DNA of 64,000 bases from Allium sativum. Lineage: Eukaryota > Streptophyta > Magnoliopsida > Asparagales > Amaryllidaceae. How positions within the stretch are numbered: the first letter of the stretch is position 1; each line of letters opens with the position of its first letter. The position numbers and the translations under genes were made by a program. This document shows, in pieces, positions 19,572 to 30,951 of the stretch. The notes below the pieces were generated by a model. That model did no database searches, had not been told where the DNA came from, and was given only the letters and a program-made list of their open reading frames with translations. The stretch is from contig CM060912.1 in the NCBI GenBank assembly GCA_030737875.1, positions 129,837,993-129,901,992 on the forward strand, written 5' to 3'.

Positions 19572-21104
19572 ATGAGCCGATATACTAGAGGTGCTAGTAG
19601 GGGATCCAATAATGGGAATGCTGCCGACATGAGGACGATGTTTACTGACCTCATGAGAGAAATGCTTAGAGATGTACAGAGGGCAGCTCCCAATGATGGA
19701 AATGGTGGTGGTCCAATAGTGCAGGCGCCGAGAGTCGATTTCACCAAGCTGAATAAGGATTATATTAGCCTTGGTGGAAAGCTGTTTCACGGAACGGAGT
19801 CGGCCATGGATGTTCAAGATTGGTTGGATAGTTGCGAACATATCTTCGAGGATTTGGGAATCGAGGATGCGATGAAGAGAAAGCTAGCGTCTCGTCAGCT
19901 GCAAGGGCAGGCAATGAATTGGTGGAATGCTATAAAGGCAGCTACTCCTGAAGATCAGATTACTTGGGAGCAGTTTAAAGCTCGCTTTAGCGAGAAGTTC
20001 ATTCCAGCTGCTCAGAAGTTAGTGCTATTTAAGAAATTCTTAGAGCTCAAGCAGAATAGCAGAGCTGTCTCGGAGTATATTGCTGAATTCGACACTTTGT
20101 CGAAATATAGGTTATCTCTTATTGATACTGCCGAGAAGAAGAATGAGAAGTTCATAACCGGTTTGGATCAGTACATGGGGGAAAGGCTTATTAATCACAT
20201 CGATGAGTCGTTTGAGTCGATTGTGGGGAAAGCATTGAGGTCAGAAAGTCTCTACCCTAAGCCGAAAACTGAGGCTGCATCTGCAGAAGAGCCAAAACCA
20301 CAAGCAAGTGGTGGGGCCAAGGGTGGTTCCCAGAATAAGAGAAAGCAGAATCAGACTAAGGATGGCCAGAAGAAAAAGAATAAGCAAGATGTTGAGTGCT
20401 TCAGCTGTGGTAAGAAGGGCCATTATGCTAGTAATTGTCGGGCCAAGCCAGCGGATAGGAAGTGCTTCAATTATGGCCAAATGGGACATCACAAGGACAA
20501 GTGTCCACAGCCCCCTAAAGAAAAGAAAATGGTGAAAGCATACGCCCTTAATGCTATTCCTTCTTCGTCGAATGCCCCAACTGCGGCGGAGAAAGGAAAG
20601 AATGTCATCATTCAAGGTATGCTTTTTGTTTACGATGTTCCTGTTAGAGTTTTGTTTGATACCGGAGCTTCCAGTTCTTTCATATCTAGTGACCTGGTAG
20701 ATAGGTTGGGATTGGAGCCCAAGATTGTTGATAGACCTTTAGTAGTGACGAACCCGATTGGTGGTTCGTCTAGCCTTAGCATGATTTGTCGTAATGTGGT
20801 CTTATCGAGTCATGGATGCATGTTTGTTTGTGATTGCTTTGTTTTGGGTTTTACTGGGTTTGGCATTATTTTGGGAGTAGATTGGCGCCGAAGATACGGG
20901 GTGGTGGTAGACTGTGAGGGCTTTTTGGTGACAGCTAGAGCGGATGATGGGCGGAGGATAGTGTTTGGTGGTCTACCCAGTGAGGGGGTATTGGCTAGTT
21001 TTCTAAACTCCCTTGACATTCCGCATAGTGAGTTGTCAGGTTTGCCCGTGGTTGGCCAGTATCCGGATGTTTTTGAAGAAGTGACCGGACTTCCACCACA
21101 CTGA
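19572..21104 (+). CDS. Gag-protease part of the C-plus polyprotein (ends at in-frame TGA)
   Basis: Gag (capsid and nucleocapsid) followed by aspartic protease. I start at the ATG giving MSRYTRG because unit 2 and C-minus share it. Residues about 55-220 are the retrotransposon Gag core ('GGKLFHGTESAMDVQDWLD', 'WEQFKARFSEKF'). CCHC knuckle 1 begins at residue 276 (CFSCGKKGHYASNC). Knuckle 2 at residue 298 reads CFNYGQMGHHKDKC, with Tyr in place of the second Cys in both units. The protease active site DTGASSSF is at residue 363, with 'GFGIILGVDW' after it. The frame ends at TGA (21102-21104) and then continues open into RT, so the stop looks like a CGA-to-TGA change. A further in-frame ATG lies upstream at 19509. 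Confidence 0.93.
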   Translation: MSRYTRGASRGSNNGNAADMRTMFTDLMREMLRDVQRAAPNDGNGGGPIVQAPRVDFTKLNKDYISLGGKLFHGTESAMDVQDWLDSCEHIFEDLGIEDAMKRKLASRQLQGQAMNWWNAIKAATPEDQITWEQFKARFSEKFIPAAQKLVLFKKFLELKQNSRAVSEYIAEFDTLSKYRLSLIDTAEKKNEKFITGLDQYMGERLINHIDESFESIVGKALRSESLYPKPKTEAASAEEPKPQASGGAKGGSQNKRKQNQTKDGQKKKNKQDVECFSCGKKGHYASNCRAKPADRKCFNYGQMGHHKDKCPQPPKEKKMVKAYALNAIPSSSNAPTAAEKGKNVIIQGMLFVYDVPVRVLFDTGASSSFISSDLVDRLGLEPKIVDRPLVVTNPIGGSSSLSMICRNVVLSSHGCMFVCDCFVLGFTGFGIILGVDWRRRYGVVVDCEGFLVTARADDGRRIVFGGLPSEGVLASFLNSLDIPHSELSGLPVVGQYPDVFEEVTGLPPH

Positions 21105-23948
21105 GAGATTGAGTTCCGTATTGATTTTGTAAAAGATGCCAGACCTATAGTGATGCCACTTCGTCGTATGGCACCAAGGGATCAACGAGAACTCGAGGTG
21201 CAAGTCAGCGATCTTTTGAAGAAGGGATTTATCAGAAGGAGTGTTTCTGAATGGGGAACACCAGTTGTGTTTGCTACCAAGGCGGATGGTTCCCTTCGTT
21301 TGTGTGTAGACTGCCGCGAGTTGAATAAAGTGACGAGGAAGAACAAATATCCTCTACCGCGGATAGATGATTTGTTTGATCAGTTGAGTGGCGCGAGAGT
21401 ATTTTCTCAGTTTGATCTCGCGACAGGTTTTCATCAGCTTAGAGTGGGAGCTGAGAGTATAGCTAAAACGGCATTTCGGACGTCGTCTAGATTTTATGAG
21501 TGGTTGGTCATGCCATTCGGGCTGACCAATGCCCCAGCATATTTTGTGGATCTTATGAATAGGGTATCCAGAGATCAGTTGAATAAGTTTGTCCTTGTGT
21601 TCGTTGATGATATTTTGGTCTATTCGAGGACAGAGGAAGAACACAAGGAACATTTAAGAGTAGTGATGGAGGTGTTGAGAAAACACCAATTGAAAGCAAA
21701 GTTTTCTAAGTGTCACTTCTGGAAGAGGGAAGTGAGGTTCTTGGGCCATGTTGTATCAGAAAATGGTATTGCCGTGGACCCGGCGAAGGTGGCCACGGTA
21801 CAGGATTGGCCTATGCCCAAGAATGCAACAGATGTAAGAAGTTTCTTGGGGTTAGCGGGGTATTATCGTAAGTTTATCCAAGGTTTCTCCAAGATAGCAG
21901 CACCATTGACCCAGTTGACTAAGAAGAATCAAGCTTTTGTCTGGGATGGTAGGTGCGAGAATGCATTCAAGAGTCTAAAGGACAAGTTGACAAGCGCACC
22001 AGTGTTAGTCATTCCTAAGGGGAATGAAGAGATGACGGTATACATGGATGCCTGTGGTACCGGACTGGGTGCTGTATTGATGCAAAGCGGTAGGGTTGTA
22101 GCTTATGCAAGTCGGCAATTGAAACCACACGAGAAAAGGTACCCTACCCATGATTTGGAATTGGCAGCGATCGTGTTCGCGTTGAAGATGTGGAGACACT
22201 ATCTCTTGGGAGAAAGATTTGAGCTGTTTACAGATCATAAGTCGTTGAAGTATCTCTTCTCCCAGAAGGATCTAAATCTCCGGCAACAAAGGTGGTTAGA
22301 GTTCTTGGCTTCCTATGATTTTGACATCGCATATACACCGAGAAAGGGTAATGCGGTGGCTGATGCATTGAGTAGGAGACATGTCAGTTTAGGCGCTATG
22401 TTTCTAGAATGGAAGCAACTGGAGTACATCGCTGGGTATGATTTCAGACCAAAGTGCGAATTGGATCCAGAAGTGTTAGCAAGTTTGACGGTCAGACCCA
22501 CTTTGATTGAGCGGATCGGCTCTAGTCAGAGGGACGATCCTAACCTATTGGAAATCATCTCCAAGTTAGAGATGGGTATCGATGAGGAGATGAACAAGTA
22601 TGGGCTTGATCGAGAAGGATGGCTTAGGAAGGATGGAAGACTAGTCGTACCCAATGTCAATGGATTGAGAGATAAAGTGCTTAAAGAATGTCATCACTCA
22701 AAGCTGACTATACACCCCGGTGGTAATAAGATGTATCGAGACATGAAGCAGACCTACTACTGGGAAGGGATGAGAAGAGACATTGGGAAGTTTATATCCA
22801 AGTGCATGAACTGCCAGCTAGTTAAAGCCGAGCAAAAGAAGTCTAGTGGGTTGTTACAACCCTTAGAAATTCCCGAATGGAAATGGGAGCAAGTCTCGAT
22901 GGATTTCATCGATGGTTTACCGAGGACTAGATCGGGACATGATAGCATTTGGGTGATTGTAGACCGATTGACTAAGAGTGCAAGATTTATACCAGTCAAA
23001 TCAACCAGAACGGCAGCTAAGTTAGCAGAATTGTATATGAAGTGGGTAGTGAGATTTCATGGAGTACCTAAAAGCATTGTGAGTGACCGAGACCCGTTGT
23101 TCACTAGTGGGTTTTGGAACAACTTACAAGAGGCTCTAGGGTCAGAGTTACATCTCAGTACCGCATATCATCCTCAGACCGATGGTCAGATGGAGAGGGT
23201 GAACCGTGTTTTGGAAGATCTCTTGAGAGCATGTATATTGGATTTTGGTGGATCATGGGATGACCATTTGCATCTAGTAGAGTTTGCATATAATAATAGC
23301 TACCAATCCAGTATCGGTATGGCCCCGTTTGAAGCTTTGTACGGAAGACCATGCAACTCACCATCATGTTGGATAGAGACTGGCGAGAAGTTTATGCTTG
23401 GACCAGATGTGGTGAGGGAAACTTCAGATAAAATCAAGACCATTCAACAACGAATGAAGGCTGCCCAAGATAGGCGGAAGAGTTATGCTGATAAGAGGAG
23501 AAGAGACTTAAAATTCTCCGTTGGCGACTTGGTGTTTGTCAAGATTTCTCCGTTGAAGAGTGTAATACGATTTGGCAGAAGAGGCAAGTTAGCACCAAGA
23601 TTCGTTGGCCCATTCCCTGTTCTCGAACTAGTCGGGAATTTGGCATATAGAGTTGGCTTACCAGAGAAAATGGCGGGAGTTCACAATGTATTTCATGTTT
23701 CCCAACTAAGGAAGTTCGTTCACGACCCAGATATGACTGTTCCACCTGATCAGTTGGAGGACTTCGAAGTAGAACCCGAGGCGGTTGGGAACCGCAAGCC
23801 GGCCCGTATTGTCGAGCACGACATGAAGCAACTTCGAAGGAAGGCGGTGAAGCTAGTCAAGGTTCAGTGGGGCGAGGACGAGAATGATTGTACTTGGGAG
23901 ACAGAGGAGAACATTAGGAAGACTTATCCAAAACTCGTTGCCTGGTAA
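21105..23948 (+). CDS. Pol part of the C-plus polyprotein: RT, RNase H, integrase, chromodomain
   Basis: Same frame as Gag-protease; the first ATG after the stop is at 21150. Numbering from the gag start: RT has [20 protein letters not shown], '[13 protein letters not shown]', '[12 protein letters not shown]' and the catalytic VDD (Asp 679 and 680). RNase H shows Asp in '[11 protein letters not shown]', Glu in '[11 protein letters not shown]', Asp in '[11 protein letters not shown]' and Asp in '[10 protein letters not shown]'. Integrase has the HHCC zinc site (His 1041/1048 region, Cys 1078 and 1081) and the DDE triad Asp 1111, Asp 1172, Glu 1208, the last two 35 residues apart as is canonical. 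The C-terminus has the GPF-like block '[19 protein letters not shown]' and a chromodomain with '[20 protein letters not shown]' and '[15 protein letters not shown]'. All catalytic residues are present; apart from the TGA upstream I see no break. Confidence 0.95.
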   Translation, partial: EIEFRIDFVKDARPIVMPLRRMAPRDQRELEVQVSDLLKKGFIRRSVSEWGTPVVFATKADGSLRLCVDCRELNKVTRKNKYPLPRIDDLFDQLSGARVFSQFDLATGFHQLRVGAESIAKTAFRTSSRFYEWLVMPFGLTNAPAYFVDLMNRVSRDQLNKFVLVFVDDILVYSRTEEEHKEHLRVVMEVLRKHQLKAKFSKCHFWKREVRFLGHVVSENGIAVDPAKVATVQDWPMPKNATDVRSFLGLAGYYRKFIQGFSKIAAPLTQLTKKNQAFVWDGRCENAFKSLKDKLTSAPVLVIPKGNEEMTVYMDACGTGLGAVLMQSGRVVAYASRQLKPHEKRYPTHDLELAAIVFALKMWRHYLLGERFELFTDHKSLKYLFSQKDLNLRQQRWLEFLASYDFDIAYTPRKGNAVADALSRRHVSLGAMFLEWKQLEYIAGYDFRPKCELDPEVLASLTVRPTLIERIGSSQRDDPNLLEIISKLEMGIDEEMNKYGLDREGWLRKDGRLVVPNVNGLRDKVLKECHHSKLTIHPGGNKMYRDMKQTYYWEGMRRDIGKFISKCMNCQLVKAEQKKSSGLLQPLEIPEWKWEQVSMDFIDGLPRTRSGHDSIWVIVDRLTKSARFIPVKSTRTAAKLAELYMKWVVRFHGVPKSIVSDRDPLFTSGFWNNLQEALGSELHLSTAYHPQTDGQMERVNRVLEDLLRACILDFGGSWDDHLHLVEFAYNNSYQSSIGMAPFEALYGRPCNSPSCWIETGEKFMLGPDVVRETSDKIKTIQQRMKAAQDRRKSYADKRRRDLKFSVGDLVFVKISPLKSVIRFGRRGKLAPRFVGPFPVLELVGNLAYRVGLPEKMAGVHNVFHVSQLRKFVHDPDMTVPPDQLEDFEVEPEAVGNRKPARIVEHDMKQLRRKAVKLVKVQWGEDENDCTWETEENIRKTYPKLVAW

Positions 23949-24107
23949 GATTTTGACTTCGATTTAGTTTTCCGCATGCTAGGATAGGCTTAGTTGCTTG
24001 TTTTGCATGTTTGATTGTTGTATGTGGTTGTTAGGCATGCGGGATCCTTTTTTATGTTTTAGGTTAAGGAATTTCGGGGACGAAATTTCTTAAGGGGGGG
24101 GGGGGGG
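23949..24107 (+). promoter_or_regulatory. 3' untranslated tail, hairpin and polypurine tract of C-plus unit 1
   Basis: After the stop comes about 110 bp of T-rich sequence, then a hairpin TTAAGGAATTTCG/CGAAATTTCTTAA (24064-24076 with 24081-24093, loop GGGA, one G-U pair). It is followed at once by AA and fourteen Gs (24092-24107), the polypurine tract adjoining LTR 2. The run of 14 Gs is unusually long for a PPT. Confidence 0.9.
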
Positions 24108-26699
24108 TGTAACGAACCGTATTCTACGCATCATAGGATCGTAGAATATTTATTTCTGTCACATACGAAGTCGTATGGTCATGTAACTTTGGGATACGAC
24201 TATTAGGGTCATTTCCCATGTCCATGATTTTTCCCGAATTTTAAATGACCAATTTACCCCTAGTCGGCACTGTTTTGGCCATAACTTTTGACTGGAAAGG
24301 AATTTTGACCTAGGACCACTTCCATTGGCTCCGGATGATGGTTTCTCTTTCCGTAGAGTGGTCACATTTGCCAAACGGACTCACCGTTTGGGAGATATGG
24401 CTGAAACAAGTTTCATATGGTGAAAAACAGCTTAATTGGGCTTAACCGGGTGATTAACAGCTAGGCCCAAAGGGGAATTTCGGGATTAGGAGTTTAAAAG
24501 GGCTGTTAGGGTTTGGAGAATACCTTTTTCTCATTTTTCAGCCGTCACTATTCATTCCTCTTAACCTAGCCATGGCCTCCACCCTCTAAACCTCTTCAAA
24601 ACACCTCTTAATCACTTTCTAATTGAAGATTAGGCTTAGCAAACATCAAATCAAGGAGTATTAGCACGAAAACCGAGGTAGAGCTGCTGTGTAAGATTGG
24701 GAACAGCGCCAAATCAGAGAATATTTCAGTTTTGGGGTTTTAGTTGTGGCAAAGGTGAGTGATAGCATCGTTTTGACACTAATTACAGTTAATTAAGGGT
24801 AATTAGTGAAGATTAGCGAATTTATACACCAATAAATTCTGGAAAAATGTTTAGAAATTCTTAAATAATGTTTTATGTCTTTGGTTGAAATTTGGTTCGA
24901 TTTGATTAAGTTTTGTTAATCCTATGATTAGATTTGCTTAAACATGCTTAAGGGAAAATAAGGGGTTTTGGGCACATTTGATCCATTTTGACATATAAAT
25001 TCATTGCTTTGGTGTTTGTGGTCAGTTTGCTATGTTGTTATAACTATTTGACATGATTTGTGATTGATAAGTATAGTTAGATTTGTCGAAAACGTTGTCG
25101 AATGGCGTAAACAAGTTGGTGGAAAAAGTTGCAGAAAGTTGTGCAGGGTTTCGGATCGGATCGGGTATGGGCTCGGATCGGGTAGGGAGTTGGGCAAGGA
25201 ATCCGACCCGAACTGGAATCTGGCACAAAGAAGGTTGGCAAGAAGGAAGGCCACTGCTTTGAGTTGGAGTTGGACAGAGGATCGGATCGGAGCCATGGAG
25301 CAGGATCGGATCGGAGTGGGCTAGGGAGCGAGATCGGATCGGAGGAGGCAAGCGAGGGGGATCAGATCGGAGCTATGGAGCAGGATCGGATCGGAGTAGG
25401 CCAGGGAACGAGATCGGATCGGAGCAGGCAAGCTGGAGAAGGAGGGACGAACCGAACCGACTGGGGCGTGACATCCGAACCGAACTGACGTCTAAAAGGG
25501 AAGGACCACCGAACCGAACCGCATGCAGGAATACACCATGGAGCATTGCACCGAACCGAACCGTGTTATACGTATATATTCGAACCGAATCGAGTTCAGG
25601 ACCACTTCTATGCGACGACTCTTTTGAAGACCAACTCCAATTCGATCAAAACCCGAGATGCAAAGGAAGTCCAAATGAGGAGCTTTGACTCAGGATCCAG
25701 CTGGGAACCAATGAGTGGGCTTCATGATTGGGCTTTGCTGCGGGCGCGTGCCAAGGGGTTATCGACGTCTATAGCTTTGGACCACTATGGTAGGAGGTAC
25801 GGAGGCGGATTCAGGGCCATTATGGCATTGGTAGAACCAAGGGCTACGATCAATGAAATGGGTCATTGAAATGTTTGGTCATGACTCCATATGTTTAGCT
25901 TGGTCACAGCAGGGTTTCTACAAGTCGGGATCCGTCGTTACCTCAATTTGTCTAGTGTTCCAAAGTGGTAGATATCGTATGCTTTACGCACTGAGTGAGA
26001 GATGTGAGGATGGTTGCTATGGATGATTTGTTTGCTATCATTATGACTTACACACCCCACCCCCGTATTCTTTACACTACTCATTATGGCACCTTGGAGT
26101 ACTGTACGGTATGTGGTACTAACTCTTTGGTTGCAGGTCCAGGTTCAGGTATGGCTTAGTATACCTGTTATTATTCTGTTTATATGCTTATCGCTCATAC
26201 CAGGCTTTATGTCTGACCCAGAGTTTTATGTCTCCTCTTATTACTCTGGGTGCTCACACGAGCAGACTAGAGACAGGTTAGCTGGTGATGCACGGGTAGA
26301 TGATCCGGAGACGAGCAGGAGGCCTCCACGTAACATATATATAGTATTCTCCCTGTGTTGTTGAAGATCACTGCTTGGGCATTGGTGGTGCATCTTCCAC
26401 GTTAGCTTTCTTTTGTTAGAGACAGTAAATTTGGAAAGTTGTAATAAGCTGTATTTGGATTTCCGCTGCTCTGATGTTTACATTGATTATTAGTTATCAG
26501 CTTATGCACTGTCTCACCTGTTTTATGTCAAGTATGTTATTATTATATTTTATTCCATGCGCTGTGAGACATTCTACAGGTTTCTCGTTTAGTTAATTCC
26601 CTTCTTTATTTTCTTCTCATGACCCGTTCCGTGCTAACTAGACATGTGTACAGTGCACTTTTGGAGTAATTGTCGGCTGGTGCGGGGCGGGCCGTCACA
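24108..26699 (+). repeat. LTR 2 (middle LTR) of C-plus (2592 bp)
   Basis: Starts TGTAACGAACCG, ends GCCGTCACA and has the same length as LTR 1. It is preceded by a PPT and followed by a primer-binding site, so it served as 3' LTR of unit 1 and 5' LTR of unit 2. No target-site duplication lies at either edge. Confidence 0.95.
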
Positions 26700-26701
26700 C
26701 T

Positions 26702-26713
26702 TGGTATCAGAGC
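26702..26713 (+). promoter_or_regulatory. Primer-binding site of C-plus unit 2
   Basis: TGGTATCAGAGC two bases after LTR 2, followed by the same leader as unit 1 (TCTAGGTTGCATAG). Confidence 0.95.
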
Positions 26714-26765
26714 TCTAGGTTGCATAGTTAACCTAGGGAAGTTATCAGGGAGAGATAATATACGT

Positions 26766-26781
26766 ATACGAGGGAGCGTAT
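26766..26781 (+). promoter_or_regulatory. Leader hairpin of C-plus unit 2
   Basis: ATACG-AGGGAG-CGTAT. The only change from unit 1 is in the loop; the stem is intact. Confidence 0.55.
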
Positions 26782-26910
26782 TTATGATTATTTTTGTTTT
26801 AAAGGATATATATATATATATATATATATACTATTAGTAGTATAAGGATGAAGTCGTACTGCACTAGCACCACTATGGAGTCGTTAATCGTTTCCTTTTT
26901 CAGATTGATG

Positions 26911-28390
26911 ATGAGCCGATATACTAGAGGTGCTGGTAGGGGAGCTAATAATGGGAATGCTGCCGACATGAGGACGATGTTTACTGACCTCATGAGAGAA
27001 ATGCTTAGAGATGTACAGAGGGCAGCCCCCAATGATGGAAATGGTGGTGGTCCAATAGTGCAGGCGCCGAGGGTCGATTTCGCCAAGCTGAATAAGGATT
27101 ATATTAGCCTTGGTGGAAAGCCGTTTCACGGAACGGAGTCGGCCACGGATGTTCAAGATTGGTTGGATAGTTGCGAACGTATCTTCGAGGATTTGGGAAT
27201 CGAGGATGCGATGAAGAGAAAGCTAGCGTCCCGTCAGCTGCAAGGGCGGGCAATGAATTGGTGGAATGCTATAAAGGCAGCTACTCCTGAAAATCAGATT
27301 ACTTGGGAGCAGTTTAAGGCTCGCTTTAGCGAGAAGTTCATTCCAGCTGCTCAGAAGTCAGTGCTGTTTAAGAAATTCTTGGAGCTCAAGCAGAATGGCA
27401 GAGCTGTCTCGGAGTACATTGCTGAATTCGACACTTTGTCGAAATATGGGTTATCTCTTATTGATACTGCCGAGAAGAAGAATGAGAAGTTCATAACCGG
27501 TTTGGATCAGTACTTGGGGGAAAGGCTTATTAACCACATCGATGAGTTGTTTGAGTCGATTGTGGGGAAAGCATTGAGGTCAGAAAGTCTCTACCCTAAG
27601 CCGAAAACTGAGGCTGCATCTGCAGAAGAGCCAAAACCACAAGCAAGTGGTGGGGGCAAGGGTGGTTCCCAGAATAAGAGAAAGCAGAATCAGACCAAGG
27701 ATGGCCAGAAGAAAAAGAATAAGCAAGATGTTGAGTGCTTCAGCTGTGGTAAGAAGGGCCATTATGCTAGTAATTGTCGGGCCAAGCCAGCGGATAGGAA
27801 GTGCTTCAATTATGGCCAAATGGGACATCACAAGGACAAGTGTCCACAGCCCCCTAAAGAAAAGCAAATGGTGAAAGCATACGCCCTTAATGCTATTCCT
27901 TCTTCATCGAATGCCCCAACTGCGGTGGAGAAAGGAAAGAATGTCGTCATTCAAGGTATGCTTTTTGTTTACGATGTTCCTGTTAGAGTTTTGTTTGATA
28001 CCGGTGCTTCCAGTTCTTTCATATCTAGTGACCTGGTAGATAGGTTGGGATTGGAGCCCAAGATTGTTGATAGACCTTTAGTAGTGACAAACCCGATTGG
28101 TGGTTCGACTAGCCTTAGCATGATTTGTCGTAATGTGGTCTTATCGAGTCAAGGATGCATGTTTGTTTGTGATTGCTTTGTTTTGGGTTTTACTGGGTTT
28201 GGCATTATTTTGGGAGTAGATTGGCTCCGAAGATACGGGGTGGTGGTAGACTGTGAGGGCTTTTTGGTGACAGCTAGAGCGGATGATGGGCGGAGGATAG
28301 TGTTTGGTGGTCTACCCAGTGAGGGGGTATTGGGTAGTTTTCTAAACTCCCTTGACATTCCGCATAGTGAGTTGTCAGATTTGCCCGTGG
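26911..28390 (+). CDS. Gag-protease of C-plus unit 2, 3' truncated
   Basis: Nearly identical to the unit 1 Gag-protease, starting MSRYTRG, with the same CFSCGKKGHYASNC knuckle, the same Tyr-substituted second knuckle, the DTGASSSF active site, and VDWLRRYG where unit 1 has VDWRRRYG. It remains open for its whole length, then runs through a deletion junction into LTR 3 at 28388-28391 and terminates there at 28458. RT, RNase H, integrase and chromodomain are absent from this unit, so it could at most supply Gag and protease. Confidence 0.92.
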
Positions 28391-29186
28391 TCACAGCAGG
28401 GTGTCTACAAGTCGGGATCCGTCGTTACCTCAATTTGTCTAGTGTTCCAAAGTGGTAGATATCGTATGCTTTACGCACTGAGTGAGAGATGTGAGGATGG
28501 TTGCTATGGATGATTTGTTTGCTATCATTATGACTTACACACCCCACCCTCGTATTCTTTACACTACTCATTATGGCACCTTGGAGTACTGTACGGTATG
28601 TGGTACTAACTCTTTGGTTGCAGGTCCAGGTTCAGGTATGGCTTAGTATACCTGTTATTATTCTGTTTATATGCTTATCGCTCATACCAGGCTTTATGTC
28701 TGACCCAGAGTTTTATGTCTCCTCTTATTACTCTGGGTGCTCACACGAGCAGACTAGAGACAGGTTAGCTGGTGATGGACGGGTAGATGATCCGGAGACG
28801 AGCAGGAGGCCTCCACGTAACATATATATAGTATTCTCCTTGTGTTGTTGAAGATCACTGCTTGGGCATTGGTGGTGCATCTTCCACTTTAGCTTTCTTT
28901 TGTTAGAGACAGTAAATTTGGAAAGTTGTAATAAGCTGTATTTGGATTTCCGCTGCTCTGATGTTGACATTGATTATTAGTTATCAGCTTATGCACTGTC
29001 TCACCTGTTTTATGTCAAGTATGTTATTATTATATTTTATTCCATGCGCTGTGAGACATTCTACAGGTTTCTCGTTTAGTTAATTCCCTTCTTTCTTTTC
29101 TTCTCATGACCCGTTCCGTGCTAACTAGACATGTGTACAGCGCACTTTTGGAGTAATTTCCGGCTGGTGCGGGGCGGGCCGTCACA
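28391..29186 (+). repeat. LTR 3 of C-plus, 5'-truncated (796 bp)
   Basis: Corresponds to LTR 1 from about 18572 to its end (CGTCACA). The first ~1.8 kb is missing together with pol of unit 2. The junction shares TGGT with both parents (28388-28391), pointing to microhomology-mediated deletion. ACATT follows at 29187-29191. Confidence 0.93.
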
Positions 29187-30779
29187 ACATTCATCTCTCG
29201 ATGGTGAATCAAAGCTATGGATGTCGACAACTCCTCAGCACACGTCCTGCAGCAAATCCCAATCACGAAGTTAACTCGTTGGTTCCTAATTGGATCTTGA
29301 GTTACAACTTCCCATTTGGGCTACCTTTGCATCTCGGGTTTTGGTCTCTTCCGGATCGGTCTTCATTTGGTTCGTAGTTCATGTCTCGCGTCTAACCTCC
29401 TTGGTTTGGGATGCAGTCTCCCTTCTGGTTCGGGTCGGACTGCCCATACGGGTCGGGTCATGGTGCTCTCCTTAGGTCATGGCATACCCTCCGGATCGGG
29501 TCGTGACCAAGCTTCATGGTTCGAGTGTGCTCCAGTTTGGTCCTCCTCTTCCAGCACTAGAGCGTGATAAGCTTCCTCAGACGGTTCGTTGCACATCGGT
29601 TCGGATCGTGGTACATAGGCCATGAATGGGATCGGTTCGTGATTCCATCTTCAGAGCATCAGATCGTGATTGGCATCCTCAGGCGAGCGGTTCAGGTCGG
29701 TTTCCATCATCACGAGCGGGTCGGTTCGGAGAGGGGCGCCACGATCGGTTCGGGCGATCCGATCCGGTCCGGTTTCCTGCATAATTTTCCTGTCACTTTT
29801 CCAGTGACTGTTTTACGCCACACGACGGCGATTTCGACTATTCTAACTATTCTAATCAATCACAAAGCACACCATACAGTCATACCAACATATAGAATTG
29901 ACCACAAATACCAAAACAACAATTTGATATGCCAAAACAAATCAAACATGCCCAAAACCCATATTTTTCCCTTAATCATGTTTAATAATAACTACTGATA
30001 GGATAAGCAAAACTTAACCAAATTAACCCAAACTTCCAACAGAGGTCTAAAGTAATATTTAAGAATTTCTAAACATTTTTCCAGAATTTAATCATGTATA
30101 ATTAACACTAATCACCCATAATTAGCCGTAATTAGGGTAGAAACAATGCTAATCACTCACCTTAGCCACAAATAAACTTAGATCTGAAACTTTTGGACAA
30201 AATGGTTTGGATTCCAATGCCTCGATTTTTGTGCTAATCCACTTTGATTTGATGTAGATTTAGCTTAATTAGCAATTAGAAGATGATTTGGGGTGTTTTA
30301 GCAAGTGGAGGCCATTGCTAGATTGAGAGGAATGATAGGTGGCGGCTGAAAAATGAGAAAAGGATGTTCTCTAAACCCTAATAGTCCTTTTAAACTCCTA
30401 ATCCCGAAATCCCCCAATGGGCCTAGCTGTTAATCACCCTATTTGGCCCGGTTGAGCTGTTTTTCCCCTTCTAAACCGTAATTCAGCCATATCTCCCAAA
30501 CGGTAAGCCCGTTTGGCTAATGTGACCATTCTACAAAATTGTAAATCATTATCCGAATCTAATGGACATGGTTTTAGGTCAAAACTCTTTACCAATCAAA
30601 AGTTATAGCCAAAACAAGATCAGCTAGGGGCGAAACGGTCATTTAAAAATCGGCAAAAATTATGAACATGGGAAGTGGCCCCAATAGTCGTCTCCCAAAG
30701 TCACATGACCATACGACTTCGTATGTGAAAGAAATAAATATTCTATGATCCTTCGATGCGTAGAATGCGGGTCGTTACA
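29187..30779 (-). repeat. LTR of C-minus, 5' part
   Basis: Minus-strand counterpart of about 16776-18545 of the C LTR, beginning with the ACATT duplication and ending at the LTR terminus 'gtcgttaca' (30779). Together with 15832-16775 it forms one LTR of about 2.5 kb. Its U3 minisatellite has GGTTCGG/GGGTCGG words rather than the GGATCGG of C-plus. Confidence 0.92.
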
Positions 30780-30832
30780 TTTCCCCCCACCCCCCACCCC
30801 TCTTAAGAAATTTCGCCCCCGAAATTCCTTAA
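30780..30832 (-). promoter_or_regulatory. Polypurine tract and pre-PPT hairpin of C-minus
   Basis: On the minus strand TTAAGGAATTTCG-GGGG-CGAAATTTCTTAA (30832-30803), then a purine tract rich in G (30802-30780) leading to the LTR start. The stem is the same as in C-plus; the loop is GGGG instead of GGGA. Confidence 0.85.
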
Positions 30833-30951
30833 CTAAGAAACAAGAAAAGGATCCTGCATGCCTACCAACCATTCACAACAATCAAACATACAAAAACCAA
30901 AAAACAAGTATATCCTAGCATGCGGAAAACTAAGTCGCAGTTAAAATCTTA

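Larger units (their letters stand above)
16776..29186 (+). mobile_element. Ty3/gypsy Tekay-type chromovirus C-plus, tandem LTR-int-LTR-int-LTR
   Basis: Three LTRs (16776-19367, 24108-26699 and a truncated third at 28391-29186) enclose two internal regions. The first is full length and the second stops at the end of protease. A single perfect 5-bp target-site duplication, ACATT (16771-16775 and 29187-29191), lies outside the outer LTR ends and none is present between units. The array was either inserted as a multimer or made by unequal recombination after insertion. The LTRs differ by only about 1-2% by eye, so it is one of the youngest elements in the window. Confidence 0.93.
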
